DNA of 64,000 nucleotides from assembly GCF_017742235.1 (NCBI RefSeq), contig NZ_JAGHKQ010000007.1:62001-126000 (forward strand), read 5' to 3'. Shown piece by piece: positions 10,967 through 19,439 of the stretch. The notes under the pieces were generated by a model. That model saw only the letters and a list, made by a program, of their open reading frames with translations, did no database searches and was not told where the DNA came from. The position numbers and the translations under genes were made by a program. Origin of the DNA: Bacillus sp. 165. GTDB lineage: Bacteria > Bacillota > Bacilli > Bacillales > Bacillaceae_G. Each line of letters begins with the position of its first letter. Positions within the stretch are counted from its first letter, which is position 1.

Positions 10967-11347
10967 ATGACTGGAACGAAAAATCTTGGAAAAGCTGTTA
11001 TCTTTGGATTATGTACAATTTTATGTTTGGCTGTCTTAATGAGCGCTTGCCTTTCATTACTTTTAAAGCTAACAAAAATTGATGAATCATCTTTAACCAT
11101 TACCACTCTTGTCCTCGCAGTGTTATCCATGCTCATTTCAGGTTTTGTCTCGGGTGTAAAAGCTAAAGTTAAAGGGTGGCTTGCCGGCGGGGGAACAGGT
11201 GTTATTTTTTCTCTATTCGTTTTTCTTATTAATTATTTAGGTTACTCTCAAACTCTCTCAAAAGAAAATTTACTTTATCATGCATTACTTCTAGCTGCTA
11301 GTACTGTTGGAGGAATTTTTGGAGTTAATATTACGAAGAAGGCATAA
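10967..11347 (+). CDS. yrzE: TIGR04086-family membrane protein (YrzE-like)
   Basis: 126 residues with four hydrophobic segments and little else: a small integral membrane protein. Position opposite yajC and the pattern of four helices with GxxSGxxxG-type glycines (LISGFVSGVKAK) match the TIGR04086/YrzE family seen beside yajC in Bacillus. Function is unknown. The start at 10967 follows a GAAGGGAG site; an upstream in-frame ATG at 10865 has none. The gene ends KKA-stop inside a long inverted repeat shared with yajC. Confidence 0.75.
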   Translation: MTGTKNLGKAVIFGLCTILCLAVLMSACLSLLLKLTKIDESSLTITTLVLAVLSMLISGFVSGVKAKVKGWLAGGGTGVIFSLFVFLINYLGYSQTLSKENLLYHALLLAASTVGGIFGVNITKKA

Positions 11348-11390
11348 AAAAAGCCCTTTGCATAGCAAAGGGCTTTTTTTATGCCTTCTT
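11336..11390. terminator. bidirectional terminator between yrzE and yajC
   Basis: A perfect 26-bp inverted repeat: arms 11336-11361 and 11365-11390, 3-base loop ATA. The GC-rich core AAGCCCTTTGC is flanked by seven A on one side and seven T on the other, so it can end transcripts from both directions. The arms run through both stop codons and encode the same last residues (KKA) of both proteins. Confidence 0.92.
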
Positions 11391-11642
11391 TACTTCACGA
11401 ATCGCGTTACGCTCGAAAGTAAGATGGGATCCATTTCCAGCCTTTACAACAACGGTCGCATCTGTAACAGAATCTACAATTCCGTGTAAGCCGCCAATTG
11501 TTATTACTTGGTCACCTTTTTTCAGGTTATTTTGCATCGCTACAACTTCCTTTTGACGCCTTTGCTGCGGACGAATAAGCAGGAAGTAAAAAATTGCGAA
11601 CATTGCTACTAACGGTAAAACATTCATTAAAATTCCATTCAT
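11379..11642 (-). CDS. yajC: preprotein translocase accessory subunit YajC
   Basis: 87 residues: one N-terminal membrane segment (about 5-22), then the family motif FLLIRPQQRRQKE and a cytoplasmic tail with LKKGDQVITIGGLHG. YajC associates with SecDF at the Sec translocon. It lies 32 bases after tgt with a strong AAAGGAGGA site, so it is the last gene of the ruvAB-queA-tgt-yajC run and ends at the shared terminator. Confidence 0.96.
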   Translation of the reverse strand: MNGILMNVLPLVAMFAIFYFLLIRPQQRRQKEVVAMQNNLKKGDQVITIGGLHGIVDSVTDATVVVKAGNGSHLTFERNAIREVKKA

Positions 11643-11674
11643 AGTTATGTCCTCCTTTCCCTTATGTACAAATA

Positions 11675-12829
<1,155 letters not shown>

Positions 12830-12834
12830 CTAAA

Positions 12835-13863
12835 TTACAAAATCAACATGGCATCTCCAAAGCTGAAGAAACGATATTTTTCTTTTACGGCTTCGTTATA
12901 TGCATGCAGAACATGCTCTCTTCCAGCAAATGCACTCACAAGCATAATAAGCGTAGATTTTGGCAAATGAAAATTAGTAATCAGCCCATCAATTGCCTGA
13001 AACTCATAACCAGGGTACATAAAGATGTCAGTCCATCCCGATTCCCCTTCAAACTTACCATTATGCTTTGTTGCTATTGTCTCCAACGTACGAGTGGAAG
13101 TTGTGCCTACTGTCACGATACGGCCGCCTTCTTCTTTAACGCGATTCAGAAGATGAGCTGTCTCTTGAGACATGTGATAATATTCTGCATGCATTTCATG
13201 CTCCAATACATTTTCGACAGCTACAGGCCGAAACGTTCCGAGCCCCACATGAAGAGTAATAAATGCTATATGCACTCCCTTTTCCTTCAACTTTTCAAGA
13301 AGGTCTGTTGTAAAATGCAACCCTGCCGTTGGTGCTGCAGCGGATCCTACTTCACGAGCAAAAACTGTTTGATAACGGTCGCGGTCATCGAGCTTTTCCT
13401 TTATATATGGCGGCAGTGGCATTTCACCGAGTTGGTCCAATATTTCATAAAAGATACCTTCATAAGTAAACTGTAGTTTTCGCCCTCCTTGCTCTCCCAT
13501 ACCGACACATGTTGCTTTTAACCTACCGTCTCCAAAAGAAAGAACCGTTCCTTCTTTCACACGCTTCGCCGGTTTAATGAGTGTATCCCAACAATCCTGT
13601 TCTTCCTGTTTGAGCAAAAGCACTTCAATATGGGCTCCTGTATCTTCTTTTACCCCATGCAGCCGTGCAGGCATAACTTTTGTTTCATTCAATACGAGAC
13701 AATCTCCCTTTCTTAAATAAGAAAGCACTGCAGGGAAGTTCTCATGTTCAATATGACCGTTTGCACGATCTAACACCATTAGACGAGAGCTTTCACGTTC
13801 TAAAAGAGGAGTTTGAGCAATCAATTCCTCAGGCAAATGAAAATCAAATAAATTTACGTCCAT
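12835..13863 (-). CDS. queA: S-adenosylmethionine:tRNA ribosyltransferase-isomerase
   Basis: 342 residues, full length. It transfers and isomerises the ribose of AdoMet onto preQ1-tRNA to make epoxyqueuosine. Recognisable family segments are the N-terminal [15 protein letters not shown], the central [10 protein letters not shown], and [10 protein letters not shown]. The start ATG follows a GTGGTGG site and lies 14 bases after the small DUF2905 gene, in the ruvAB-queA-tgt-yajC operon. Confidence 0.97.
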   Translation of the reverse strand: MDVNLFDFHLPEELIAQTPLLERESSRLMVLDRANGHIEHENFPAVLSYLRKGDCLVLNETKVMPARLHGVKEDTGAHIEVLLLKQEEQDCWDTLIKPAKRVKEGTVLSFGDGRLKATCVGMGEQGGRKLQFTYEGIFYEILDQLGEMPLPPYIKEKLDDRDRYQTVFAREVGSAAAPTAGLHFTTDLLEKLKEKGVHIAFITLHVGLGTFRPVAVENVLEHEMHAEYYHMSQETAHLLNRVKEEGGRIVTVGTTSTRTLETIATKHNGKFEGESGWTDIFMYPGYEFQAIDGLITNFHLPKSTLIMLVSAFAGREHVLHAYNEAVKEKYRFFSFGDAMLIL

Positions 13864-13877
13864 AATTCCACCACTCG

Positions 13878-14078
13878 TTATTTTAGTCTATTTATAATAT
13901 AAAGAATTGCCGATAAGATAATACTAATGATAATAGAGGTAACAATTGGAAAATAAAAAGTTGTGTTTCCTTTTTTTATAAGGATATCTCCCGGTAATCT
14001 GCCGACAACCTTCCAAAGCAAGCCCATCACAAGAAAAATCACTCCTAAGCTTACAAACAATTTCGAAAAATCCATCAT
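13878..14078 (-). CDS. DUF2905 small membrane protein (YrzS-like)
   Basis: 66 residues with two membrane segments separated by [20 protein letters not shown], the conserved core of DUF2905. Function unknown. The ATG overlaps the ruvB stop as ATGA, so it is translationally coupled to ruvB and precedes queA by 14 bases. B. subtilis has yrzS in the same place. Confidence 0.82.
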   Translation of the reverse strand: MMDFSKLFVSLGVIFLVMGLLWKVVGRLPGDILIKKGNTTFYFPIVTSIIISIILSAILYIINRLK

Positions 14079-15076
14079 GCTTCTGGAGCCTCTATATGAA
14101 AATGTTCGTATGCTGCACGCGTTGCAATCCTTCCTCTTGGAGTACGCTGTAAAAAACCGATTTGCAGCAAATACGGTTCATATACATCCTCTATCGTAAG
14201 GGCCTCCTCACCAATCGTAGCAGAAATAGTATCCAGTCCAACCGGACCGCCGCGAAACTTTTCAATAATCCCTTTTAAAAGCTTATGATCAATATGATCT
14301 AATCCAAGTTTATCTACTTGAAGCAGTTCAAGAGCCGTATCGGTAATGTTCAGGGTAATAATACCATTTCCTCTTACTTGTGCAAAATCTCGTACACGCC
14401 TTAATAACCGGTTCGCTATTCTAGGTGTCCCTCGTGCTCGCTTTGCAATTTCTACGGCAGCACTTCGCTCAATTTCAACTGCAAAGACTTCGGCTGTCCG
14501 CTCAACAATATGAGAGAGCTGATCTACACTGTAATACTCTAATCGGCATAGAACACCAAAACGATCACGAAGAGGAGCCGTTAAAGAGCCAGCGCGAGTT
14601 GTGGCGCCTACAAGCGTAAACGGAGGTAAATCAATTCGAACGGATTTTGCAGTAGGGCCTTTGCCAATAACAATATCTAAACAAAAGTCTTCCATTGCCG
14701 GATACAATACCTCTTCGACGGAACGAGGGAGACGGTGAATTTCATCAATGAACAACACATCTCCCGGTTGCAGAGCTGTCAACACTGCGGCTAAATCCCC
14801 CGGTCTTTCAATCGCAGGTCCTGATGTTGTTCGAAGGTTCACTCCCATTTCTTGTGAGATAATATTTGCCAACGTTGTTTTTCCTAATCCAGGAGGTCCA
14901 TATAACAATACATGATCCAATGTTTCTTCTCGTAATTTAGCTGCCTCAATAAAAACCTCAAGATTGCTCTTTACTTTTTCTTGTCCAATATATTGCTTTA
15001 AGGTTTGAGGGCGCAAGGAAAACTCCAGTTCAGCATCTTCATATACCAATTCCCCTGATACAAGCCGTTCCTCCAT
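14075..15076 (-). CDS. ruvB: Holliday junction branch migration ATPase RuvB
   Basis: 333 residues. AAA+ motor of the RuvAB complex that drives branch migration of Holliday junctions. Walker [10 protein letters not shown] is near residue 61, Walker B FIDEIHRL follows, sensor/arginine-finger segment [18 protein letters not shown] is intact, and the C-terminal winged helix ends in [16 protein letters not shown] use the ATG at 15076 (MEERLVSGE), matching the family start and preceded by AAGAGGTGA, rather than the GTG at 15085. It begins five bases after the ruvA stop. Confidence 0.96.
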   Translation of the reverse strand: MEERLVSGELVYEDAELEFSLRPQTLKQYIGQEKVKSNLEVFIEAAKLREETLDHVLLYGPPGLGKTTLANIISQEMGVNLRTTSGPAIERPGDLAAVLTALQPGDVLFIDEIHRLPRSVEEVLYPAMEDFCLDIVIGKGPTAKSVRIDLPPFTLVGATTRAGSLTAPLRDRFGVLCRLEYYSVDQLSHIVERTAEVFAVEIERSAAVEIAKRARGTPRIANRLLRRVRDFAQVRGNGIITLNITDTALELLQVDKLGLDHIDHKLLKGIIEKFRGGPVGLDTISATIGEEALTIEDVYEPYLLQIGFLQRTPRGRIATRAAYEHFHIEAPEA

Positions 15077-15081
15077 TATAT

Positions 15082-15702
15082 TCACCTCTTCCCGTTTAAT
15101 AACAGCTGTAACGCTTTCTTAATATACTGATCTGTGGAAAGAGCTTCCTTAAGAAGTTCAGGTACAACACGAGCCACTTCTCTCTCGGCATATCCCAATG
15201 CTTTTAAAGCCTCCAGTGCATCATCAAGTTCTGCTGAGGTGCTGGCTGACTTCGTATCAAATACAGCGGAATCAGAAAATAAATCGGGTGCAGTATCTGT
15301 AAGCACTTCTCCAAGTTTTCCTTTCAAATCAAGTATCATTTGGCGCGCTGTCTTTTTGCCGACTCCCGGAAATTTAACTAAAAATTTTTCGTCCTCATTT
15401 TCAATCGCCTGCACAACTTGTTCCGTTTGTCCTGCCGCTAAAATTGCTAATCCACCTTTGGGACCTATTCCAGACACATTTAACAACTTTATAAATAATG
15501 AACGCTCTTGTCTTGATTTAAAACCGTATAAGGCAAGAATATCTTCTCTGACATATTGATATGTATAAATGCGAATAGGTTCGCTGCTTTTATGAAACAC
15601 GTACGGATTGGGAGTGAAAATCTGATATCCAATCCCATTATGGTCGACTACAACATACTCCGGTCCTATAAATTCAATTTGTCCAGTTATATATTCAAAC
15701 AA
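15082..15702 (-). CDS. ruvA: Holliday junction DNA-binding protein RuvA
   Basis: 206 residues. It binds the four-way junction as a tetramer and loads RuvB. The N-terminal OB fold ([21 protein letters not shown]), two helix-hairpin-helix motifs ([16 protein letters not shown] and [16 protein letters not shown]) and the C-terminal RuvB-contacting helices are all present. The start is TTG (15702-15700) with AGGGGAGA upstream; no better ATG exists. Head of the ruvAB operon. Confidence 0.96.
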   Translation of the reverse strand: MFEYITGQIEFIGPEYVVVDHNGIGYQIFTPNPYVFHKSSEPIRIYTYQYVREDILALYGFKSRQERSLFIKLLNVSGIGPKGGLAILAAGQTEQVVQAIENEDEKFLVKFPGVGKKTARQMILDLKGKLGEVLTDTAPDLFSDSAVFDTKSASTSAELDDALEALKALGYAEREVARVVPELLKEALSTDQYIKKALQLLLNGKR

Positions 15703-15798
15703 CGTATGTTCTCCCCTTTTTGAGCATGTATCCTATTGTAACATAAACCGATAAAGTTAATCTATTTTTCTATAGAGAACTCTGAAAGAGAGGCTCGA

Positions 15799-15827
15799 AA
15801 AACAACAAGACCAGCAAAAGCTAGTCT
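15799..15827 (-). terminator. intrinsic terminator after bofC
   Basis: An 8-bp stem (15808-15815 with 15820-15827, one G-T pair) and AAAA loop is followed on the minus strand by TGTTGTTTTT. It begins within the end of the bofC coding region. Confidence 0.65.
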
Positions 15828-16354
15828 CGTTTGATAGAATATGGTTTCATTTGGATTAATACTTTTTCATAACGCTCTTTTGATTTAATGCGGATTCCCT
15901 TTTCAAGTTGACGTCTTTGATAGCTTTTCATTTTTCGAGTGTCGATTTGAAAAAACGATTGAATTACGTTGTTTGTCTTGGGAACGCCTTTAAAAATTTG
16001 TAAAATCCCTTCCTTCGATACTCCAAAATACCCACTCGTTTTTAATAAAGGAGATATATCATCAATGCGCTTTTGCAGGACGATTTGCATATCATCTCGG
16101 TCCACAAGCTGCCAATCTGTACGCTGTTCCAAAAATTTTTCTAATGTGTGTACTCGCTGACTAAGTATTTCTTCACTGACTTCTCCATCTAAATACGTTC
16201 GCTGTAAAATAACTGTAATATAGGGTTCTGCCGTTTCATTCTTTGGTTCAGAAGAACTAATATCTGGCACTTGTGAAGTAACAGACTGGATAGTTAATTC
16301 ATGAATAAACAACATAAAACATGTAGCGATAACTACTTTAACCAAGAACTTCAT
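15821..16354 (-). CDS. bofC: BofC, forespore regulator of SpoIVB signalling
   Basis: 177 residues with an N-terminal hydrophobic segment (about 4-22) serving as export signal. BofC is secreted from the forespore into the intermembrane space, where it holds back the SpoIVB protease and so times pro-sigma-K activation. The family pattern ITVILQRTYLDGEVSEE and the C-terminal GYFGVSKEGILQIFKG domain are visible. The start follows an AGAGGTGA site. A sigma-G-like promoter lies upstream, as expected for a forespore gene. Confidence 0.88.
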   Translation of the reverse strand: MKFLVKVVIATCFMLFIHELTIQSVTSQVPDISSSEPKNETAEPYITVILQRTYLDGEVSEEILSQRVHTLEKFLEQRTDWQLVDRDDMQIVLQKRIDDISPLLKTSGYFGVSKEGILQIFKGVPKTNNVIQSFFQIDTRKMKSYQRRQLEKGIRIKSKERYEKVLIQMKPYSIKRD

Positions 16355-16406
16355 TTTCTGTCACCTCTTTGGAAAAGTAAAAATTTCTATTTCAATATCA
16401 CACTTT

Positions 16407-16436
16407 TAGTGTGACCATAAATAGAAGTTTTATCCA
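16407..16436 (-). promoter_or_regulatory. probable sigma-G promoter of bofC
   Basis: TGGATA (16436-16431), a 17-base spacer, CACACTA (16413-16407). These differ from the sigma-G consensus TGAATA/CATACTA by one base each. The -10 lies in a small inverted repeat (CACAC...GTGTG). bofC is a known sigma-G gene in B. subtilis. Confidence 0.6.
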
Positions 16437-16481
16437 ATGAGTCCTCGCGCCATATCTTCTGCTTTTACTGTCTATTCAGTT

Positions 16482-16529
16482 ACTAAATAAAAACAGAGAA
16501 GAGGAGCCTCTTCTCTGTTTTTATTTAGT
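16482..16529. terminator. long perfect hairpin, likely bidirectional terminator after the YhcN-like gene
   Basis: Arms 16482-16504 and 16507-16529 are exact 23-base complements with a 2-base loop. The GC-richer core CAGAGAAGAGG is flanked by AAATAAAAA on one side and TTTTTATTT on the other. It ends 12 bases beyond the stop of the YhcN-like gene and separates it from bofC. Confidence 0.8.
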
Positions 16530-16541
16530 ACTTCAATTGGT

Positions 16542-17591
16542 TTAGCGTGTCATGTTATTATATTTTGTTCGCAAGGAATTAAACATATTGTCTAGGTCTT
16601 TATTAATACCATTTGATACTTTACCGTACCGTAAATCATTATTAAGGTCTTTAATTTTGTTATACATTGTTTCATCAACTTGCACGTGAACTGTCCGATT
16701 TTTCGCATACGGTTCAACAGCCTTACGGATCTCATTCTCCACCATATCTTTATTTGCTGTATTAGATTTTACAGCAACTAAAATATCGTCTCCATATACA
16801 ACAGTTGATGCCTTATCAACATTAGTCATTTTTTCAATGCGATTAGAAATTTTTTCAGCAATTATCCCGTCTCCATTGCTGTAATTGCTCCAATTTACAC
16901 GGCGCATGCCGTAATTATCATCCGTGAGGTGGCCATGAAAATTACGATCGGCATAATAATGGTAATCAGCATCATTATTATTATCATGGATTCGTTTATT
17001 GATTTCAGAATACCTAACATCGCCGTTATGATCATTTTTCACAAGGTTTACATCGCTTTTTTTCATACCGTATATATTTATATTGTTATTATCGCGATTG
17101 ATAACCGATTTAGGTGCATATCCATATGCATTTGGATAATTGTTGAAGCTATAATACCCTACTCGATCATAACTATAGTTGGCAGGTAATTTTCCTATAC
17201 GATTATTAACGTTACTCATATTCAATGAGTTATTTGTATATTGGTTTACGTTCGGGTAGTTATAGCTATAGTAACCTGTACGTTCAAAACTGTAATTAGA
17301 CGGACGGTTGTTACGAACTTTTTTCATGCCATACATATCGTCGGTTCTATATTTATTTGCAAAAAAATCATTTACAGGCTTCGGTGCATAACCATATGAG
17401 TTCGGGTAATTGTTATAGCTGTAATACCCTACTCGATCATAACTATAATTGGCAGGGAAATTTCCTACATGATTATAGTTGTAAGCGGTATTCATTTGTC
17501 TGTCCATAGCGGTTTTATTATCCACATTACAAGCACTCAACGCACCAAATACTAATAAAGAAGTTGTCAATACTTTGATCTTTTTGTTCAA
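16542..17591 (-). CDS. YhcN/YlaJ-type sporulation lipoprotein with N-terminal repeats (CoxA position)
   Basis: 349 residues. The N-terminus is a lipoprotein signal with lipobox LSAC (Cys21). Residues about 40-180 hold three imperfect repeats built on P-A/S-NYS-Y/F-D/E-R-V/T-GYYS-Y/F-NNYPN, two with a following YGYAPK unit and a MYGMKK/IYGMKK tail. The C-terminal third (about 240-349: ISNRIEKMTNVDKASTVVYG, then IRKAVEPYAKNRTVHVQVD) matches the YhcN/YlaJ spore domain. Asn and Tyr are very abundant. Its location near safA equals B. subtilis coxA (yrbB), a cortex protein of the same domain family, but the repeats prevent a firm ortholog call. A CATACTA -10 upstream suggests forespore expression. 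Confidence 0.8.
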   Translation of the reverse strand: MNKKIKVLTTSLLVFGALSACNVDNKTAMDRQMNTAYNYNHVGNFPANYSYDRVGYYSYNNYPNSYGYAPKPVNDFFANKYRTDDMYGMKKVRNNRPSNYSFERTGYYSYNYPNVNQYTNNSLNMSNVNNRIGKLPANYSYDRVGYYSFNNYPNAYGYAPKSVINRDNNNINIYGMKKSDVNLVKNDHNGDVRYSEINKRIHDNNNDADYHYYADRNFHGHLTDDNYGMRRVNWSNYSNGDGIIAEKISNRIEKMTNVDKASTVVYGDDILVAVKSNTANKDMVENEIRKAVEPYAKNRTVHVQVDETMYNKIKDLNNDLRYGKVSNGINKDLDNMFNSLRTKYNNMTR

Positions 17592-17610
17592 AACAAAAAC
17601 CCCCTCTAAT

Positions 17611-17637
17611 TAGTATGAAGCACCCTAATAAGGATGC
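17611..17637 (-). promoter_or_regulatory. possible sigma-G promoter of the YhcN-like gene
   Basis: A -10 CATACTA (17617-17611) identical to the sigma-G consensus is preceded after 15 bases by GCATC. The -35 and its spacing are less convincing. It lies about 20 bases before the start codon, with a GAGGGGG ribosome site between. Confidence 0.42.
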
Positions 17638-17699
17638 TAATCATAGGTTGAGTTAGAAGGAGTTTTTTTAAACTGTAAGTACTTTCCTTAATACATCAG

Positions 17700-18440
17700 T
17701 TAAAACTTTGGAGGTGCTGCAGCTAAGTGGCGTTTATGTTCAGAACGAGCATGCATTCTTTCAATAATCAATCGGTCTTCTTCTGGAATTTCTCCGCCTT
17801 TTAAGTATTTATCAATCATGTCATACGTAGTGCCCATTTCATTCTCATCCGTTTGCCCTTCCCATAGCCCTGCGCTTGGTGCTTTATGTATCACTTCATC
17901 TGGCACGCCTAATTGTTTTGCCATTTCACGCACTTCTCCTTTTGTGAAATGCACAAGCGGAACTAGGTCAACTCCTCCGTCACCATATTTTGTGAAGTAA
18001 CCTGTATGCCATTCCGCAGCGTTGTCTGTACCCACCACTAAGTAACCAAAGTTATTAGCTACCGCATACAAAGTTGTCATGCGAAGACGCGCTCTTGTGT
18101 TAGCATCACCAAGCTTTGCCTTTTCTTCGTCCCACTTTCCATTGGATTTAACTTGTGTTTCAATTGTAGAAAATAACGTTTGATGTGTTTCTGTTAAGTC
18201 CACCACATAGTAATCGATTCCAGAGCTCTCAACCACTCTTAAAGCATCTTCTTGATCTTTCGGGTTACTTTTACAAGGCATTATCACACCAAGTGATTGT
18301 TCAGGAAAAGCTCGCTTAATCAAATGGGTAACTACTGCTGAGTCAATACCGCCGCTAATGCCAACAATTGCTCCTTTTGCATTTGCTTCTCTTACTTTAA
18401 TTCTCAGCCATTCAACTAATTTTTCAATTTGCTGTTCCAT
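17700..18440 (-). CDS. nadE: NH3-dependent NAD+ synthetase, short form
   Basis: 246 residues. It amidates nicotinate adenine dinucleotide to NAD+ using ATP and ammonia. The PP-loop GISGGIDSAVV is at about 27-37; DNAAEWHTGYFTKYGDGGVDL carries the NaAD/ATP site (shown in part: TGYFTKYGDGGVD), and SAGLWEGQTDENEMG is the conserved loop. It is clearly shorter than the 272-residue NadE usual in Bacillus and resembles the compact type of clostridia and thermophiles. Start ATG with GAGGAAG site, 33 bases after the CotS-like gene. It could be the main or a second NAD synthetase. Confidence 0.88.
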   Translation of the reverse strand: MEQQIEKLVEWLRIKVREANAKGAIVGISGGIDSAVVTHLIKRAFPEQSLGVIMPCKSNPKDQEDALRVVESSGIDYYVVDLTETHQTLFSTIETQVKSNGKWDEEKAKLGDANTRARLRMTTLYAVANNFGYLVVGTDNAAEWHTGYFTKYGDGGVDLVPLVHFTKGEVREMAKQLGVPDEVIHKAPSAGLWEGQTDENEMGTTYDMIDKYLKGGEIPEEDRLIIERMHARSEHKRHLAAAPPKF

Positions 18441-18473
18441 TTGTTACTTCCTCTCACACATTTATAGTAATAA

Positions 18474-19439
18474 TCATGTTACCATATTATATAATTTTTG
18501 GACAAATTTAGCTCGTAATGCAAAATTTTTGTTTGTAAAAGTTACTAAATTTTTTTCGAATTTTACTTTTTCCTCCTCGGGCAAAGATAAAAAGTAGCTC
18601 CATTCACGTAATAAATCATTTGGGAGTAGCAAAGCCAGTAAAAACCACGGCTTTTTTAAAAATGGAATAAGAGGAGGATGCTCATATAATGCGTCGTATG
18701 ACCAATTAATAAAAGGTAAAATACATTGACAATATTTAACATAATCATAAGCAACAGGACCTATACTAACACAGTCAAAATCAATAATGTATAAACCTTT
18801 GTTACTTTGTACAAAGTTATGGTCAATAATATCACCATGAATAAAGCTCAAAGGAAAGAGTTCGTTTTTTCCTATATTCCGTAATTTTTCTAATGCAAAA
18901 AAAGACCACGCCAATATGTCAGCAACCATTTGTTCTCCAATATATCTTTCTGCTTCCTTCCTGAATTTCAATATTCGTTGTACTCTGCTGGACCATTTTT
19001 CATACCAATTGAAATTTGTAATATAAGGAGACACAAAAGGCGGCATTTGAAACGCATAAAGGTGATATTGCTCTAATAAGAGGATGGCTTGTAAGCGATT
19101 TGATCTAGAAGAAAAATCAAAAGGCTGAAGATGTTCAATATAATCGGTAATAAGCCAATACCGATTATTTACTTCAATATAGGATGCTCCAGAAGGAAAA
19201 GAATCAGGATACGATGTAGATAGAAATCCTGTTCTTTTTAGAGTGTGTAAAAAATGCAATTGTTTTTGCAAAGACACAATTGATGAGTAGCCTTTTATCA
19301 CTTTCTTTTTTTCTTTTGTGGTTATTGTAAACACATGGGGTTTGATTGTTTTACTTTCCTGCACCTCTACACCATGTTGTAAAAGCGATAAAAAAAGGCG
19401 ATTCGGAAAGAAATCGCCCTTTTTATTATTTTTATACAT
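18474..19439 (-). CDS. CotS-like aminoglycoside-phosphotransferase-fold spore coat protein
   Basis: 321 residues. A protein-kinase-like/APH fold: nucleotide lobe with KVIKGYSSIVSLQKQLHFL, then the catalytic-loop motif HGDIIDHNF and the metal-binding-like DFDCVS. These match CotS/YutH/YsxE coat proteins. The likely ATG at 19439 overlaps the safA stop by 8 bases and has GAGGAAG inside safA. Upstream in-frame codons (to 19682) are safA read in another frame and are discarded. A terminator hairpin sits inside codons 6-16, so expression probably depends on read-through from safA. In-frame starts farther downstream lack a ribosome site. A partner in coat assembly with SafA is likely but inferred from position. 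Confidence 0.8.
   Translation of the reverse strand: MYKNNKKGDFFPNRLFLSLLQHGVEVQESKTIKPHVFTITTKEKKKVIKGYSSIVSLQKQLHFLHTLKRTGFLSTSYPDSFPSGASYIEVNNRYWLITDYIEHLQPFDFSSRSNRLQAILLLEQYHLYAFQMPPFVSPYITNFNWYEKWSSRVQRILKFRKEAERYIGEQMVADILAWSFFALEKLRNIGKNELFPLSFIHGDIIDHNFVQSNKGLYIIDFDCVSIGPVAYDYVKYCQCILPFINWSYDALYEHPPLIPFLKKPWFLLALLLPNDLLREWSYFLSLPEEEKVKFEKNLVTFTNKNFALRAKFVQKLYNMVT
19390..19419 (-). terminator. terminator-like hairpin inside the start of the CotS-like gene, after safA
   Basis: A 7-bp perfect stem (19412-19418 with 19397-19403) plus 8-base loop is followed on the minus strand by TTTTTTT and preceded by AAAAA. It starts about 13 bases after the safA stop, within codons 6-16 of the next gene. 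Confidence 0.8.

Noticed and set aside
12904-13476. 190-codon plus-strand frame
   Set aside because: Antisense shadow of queA, Cys/His-rich only by chance of the reverse frame.
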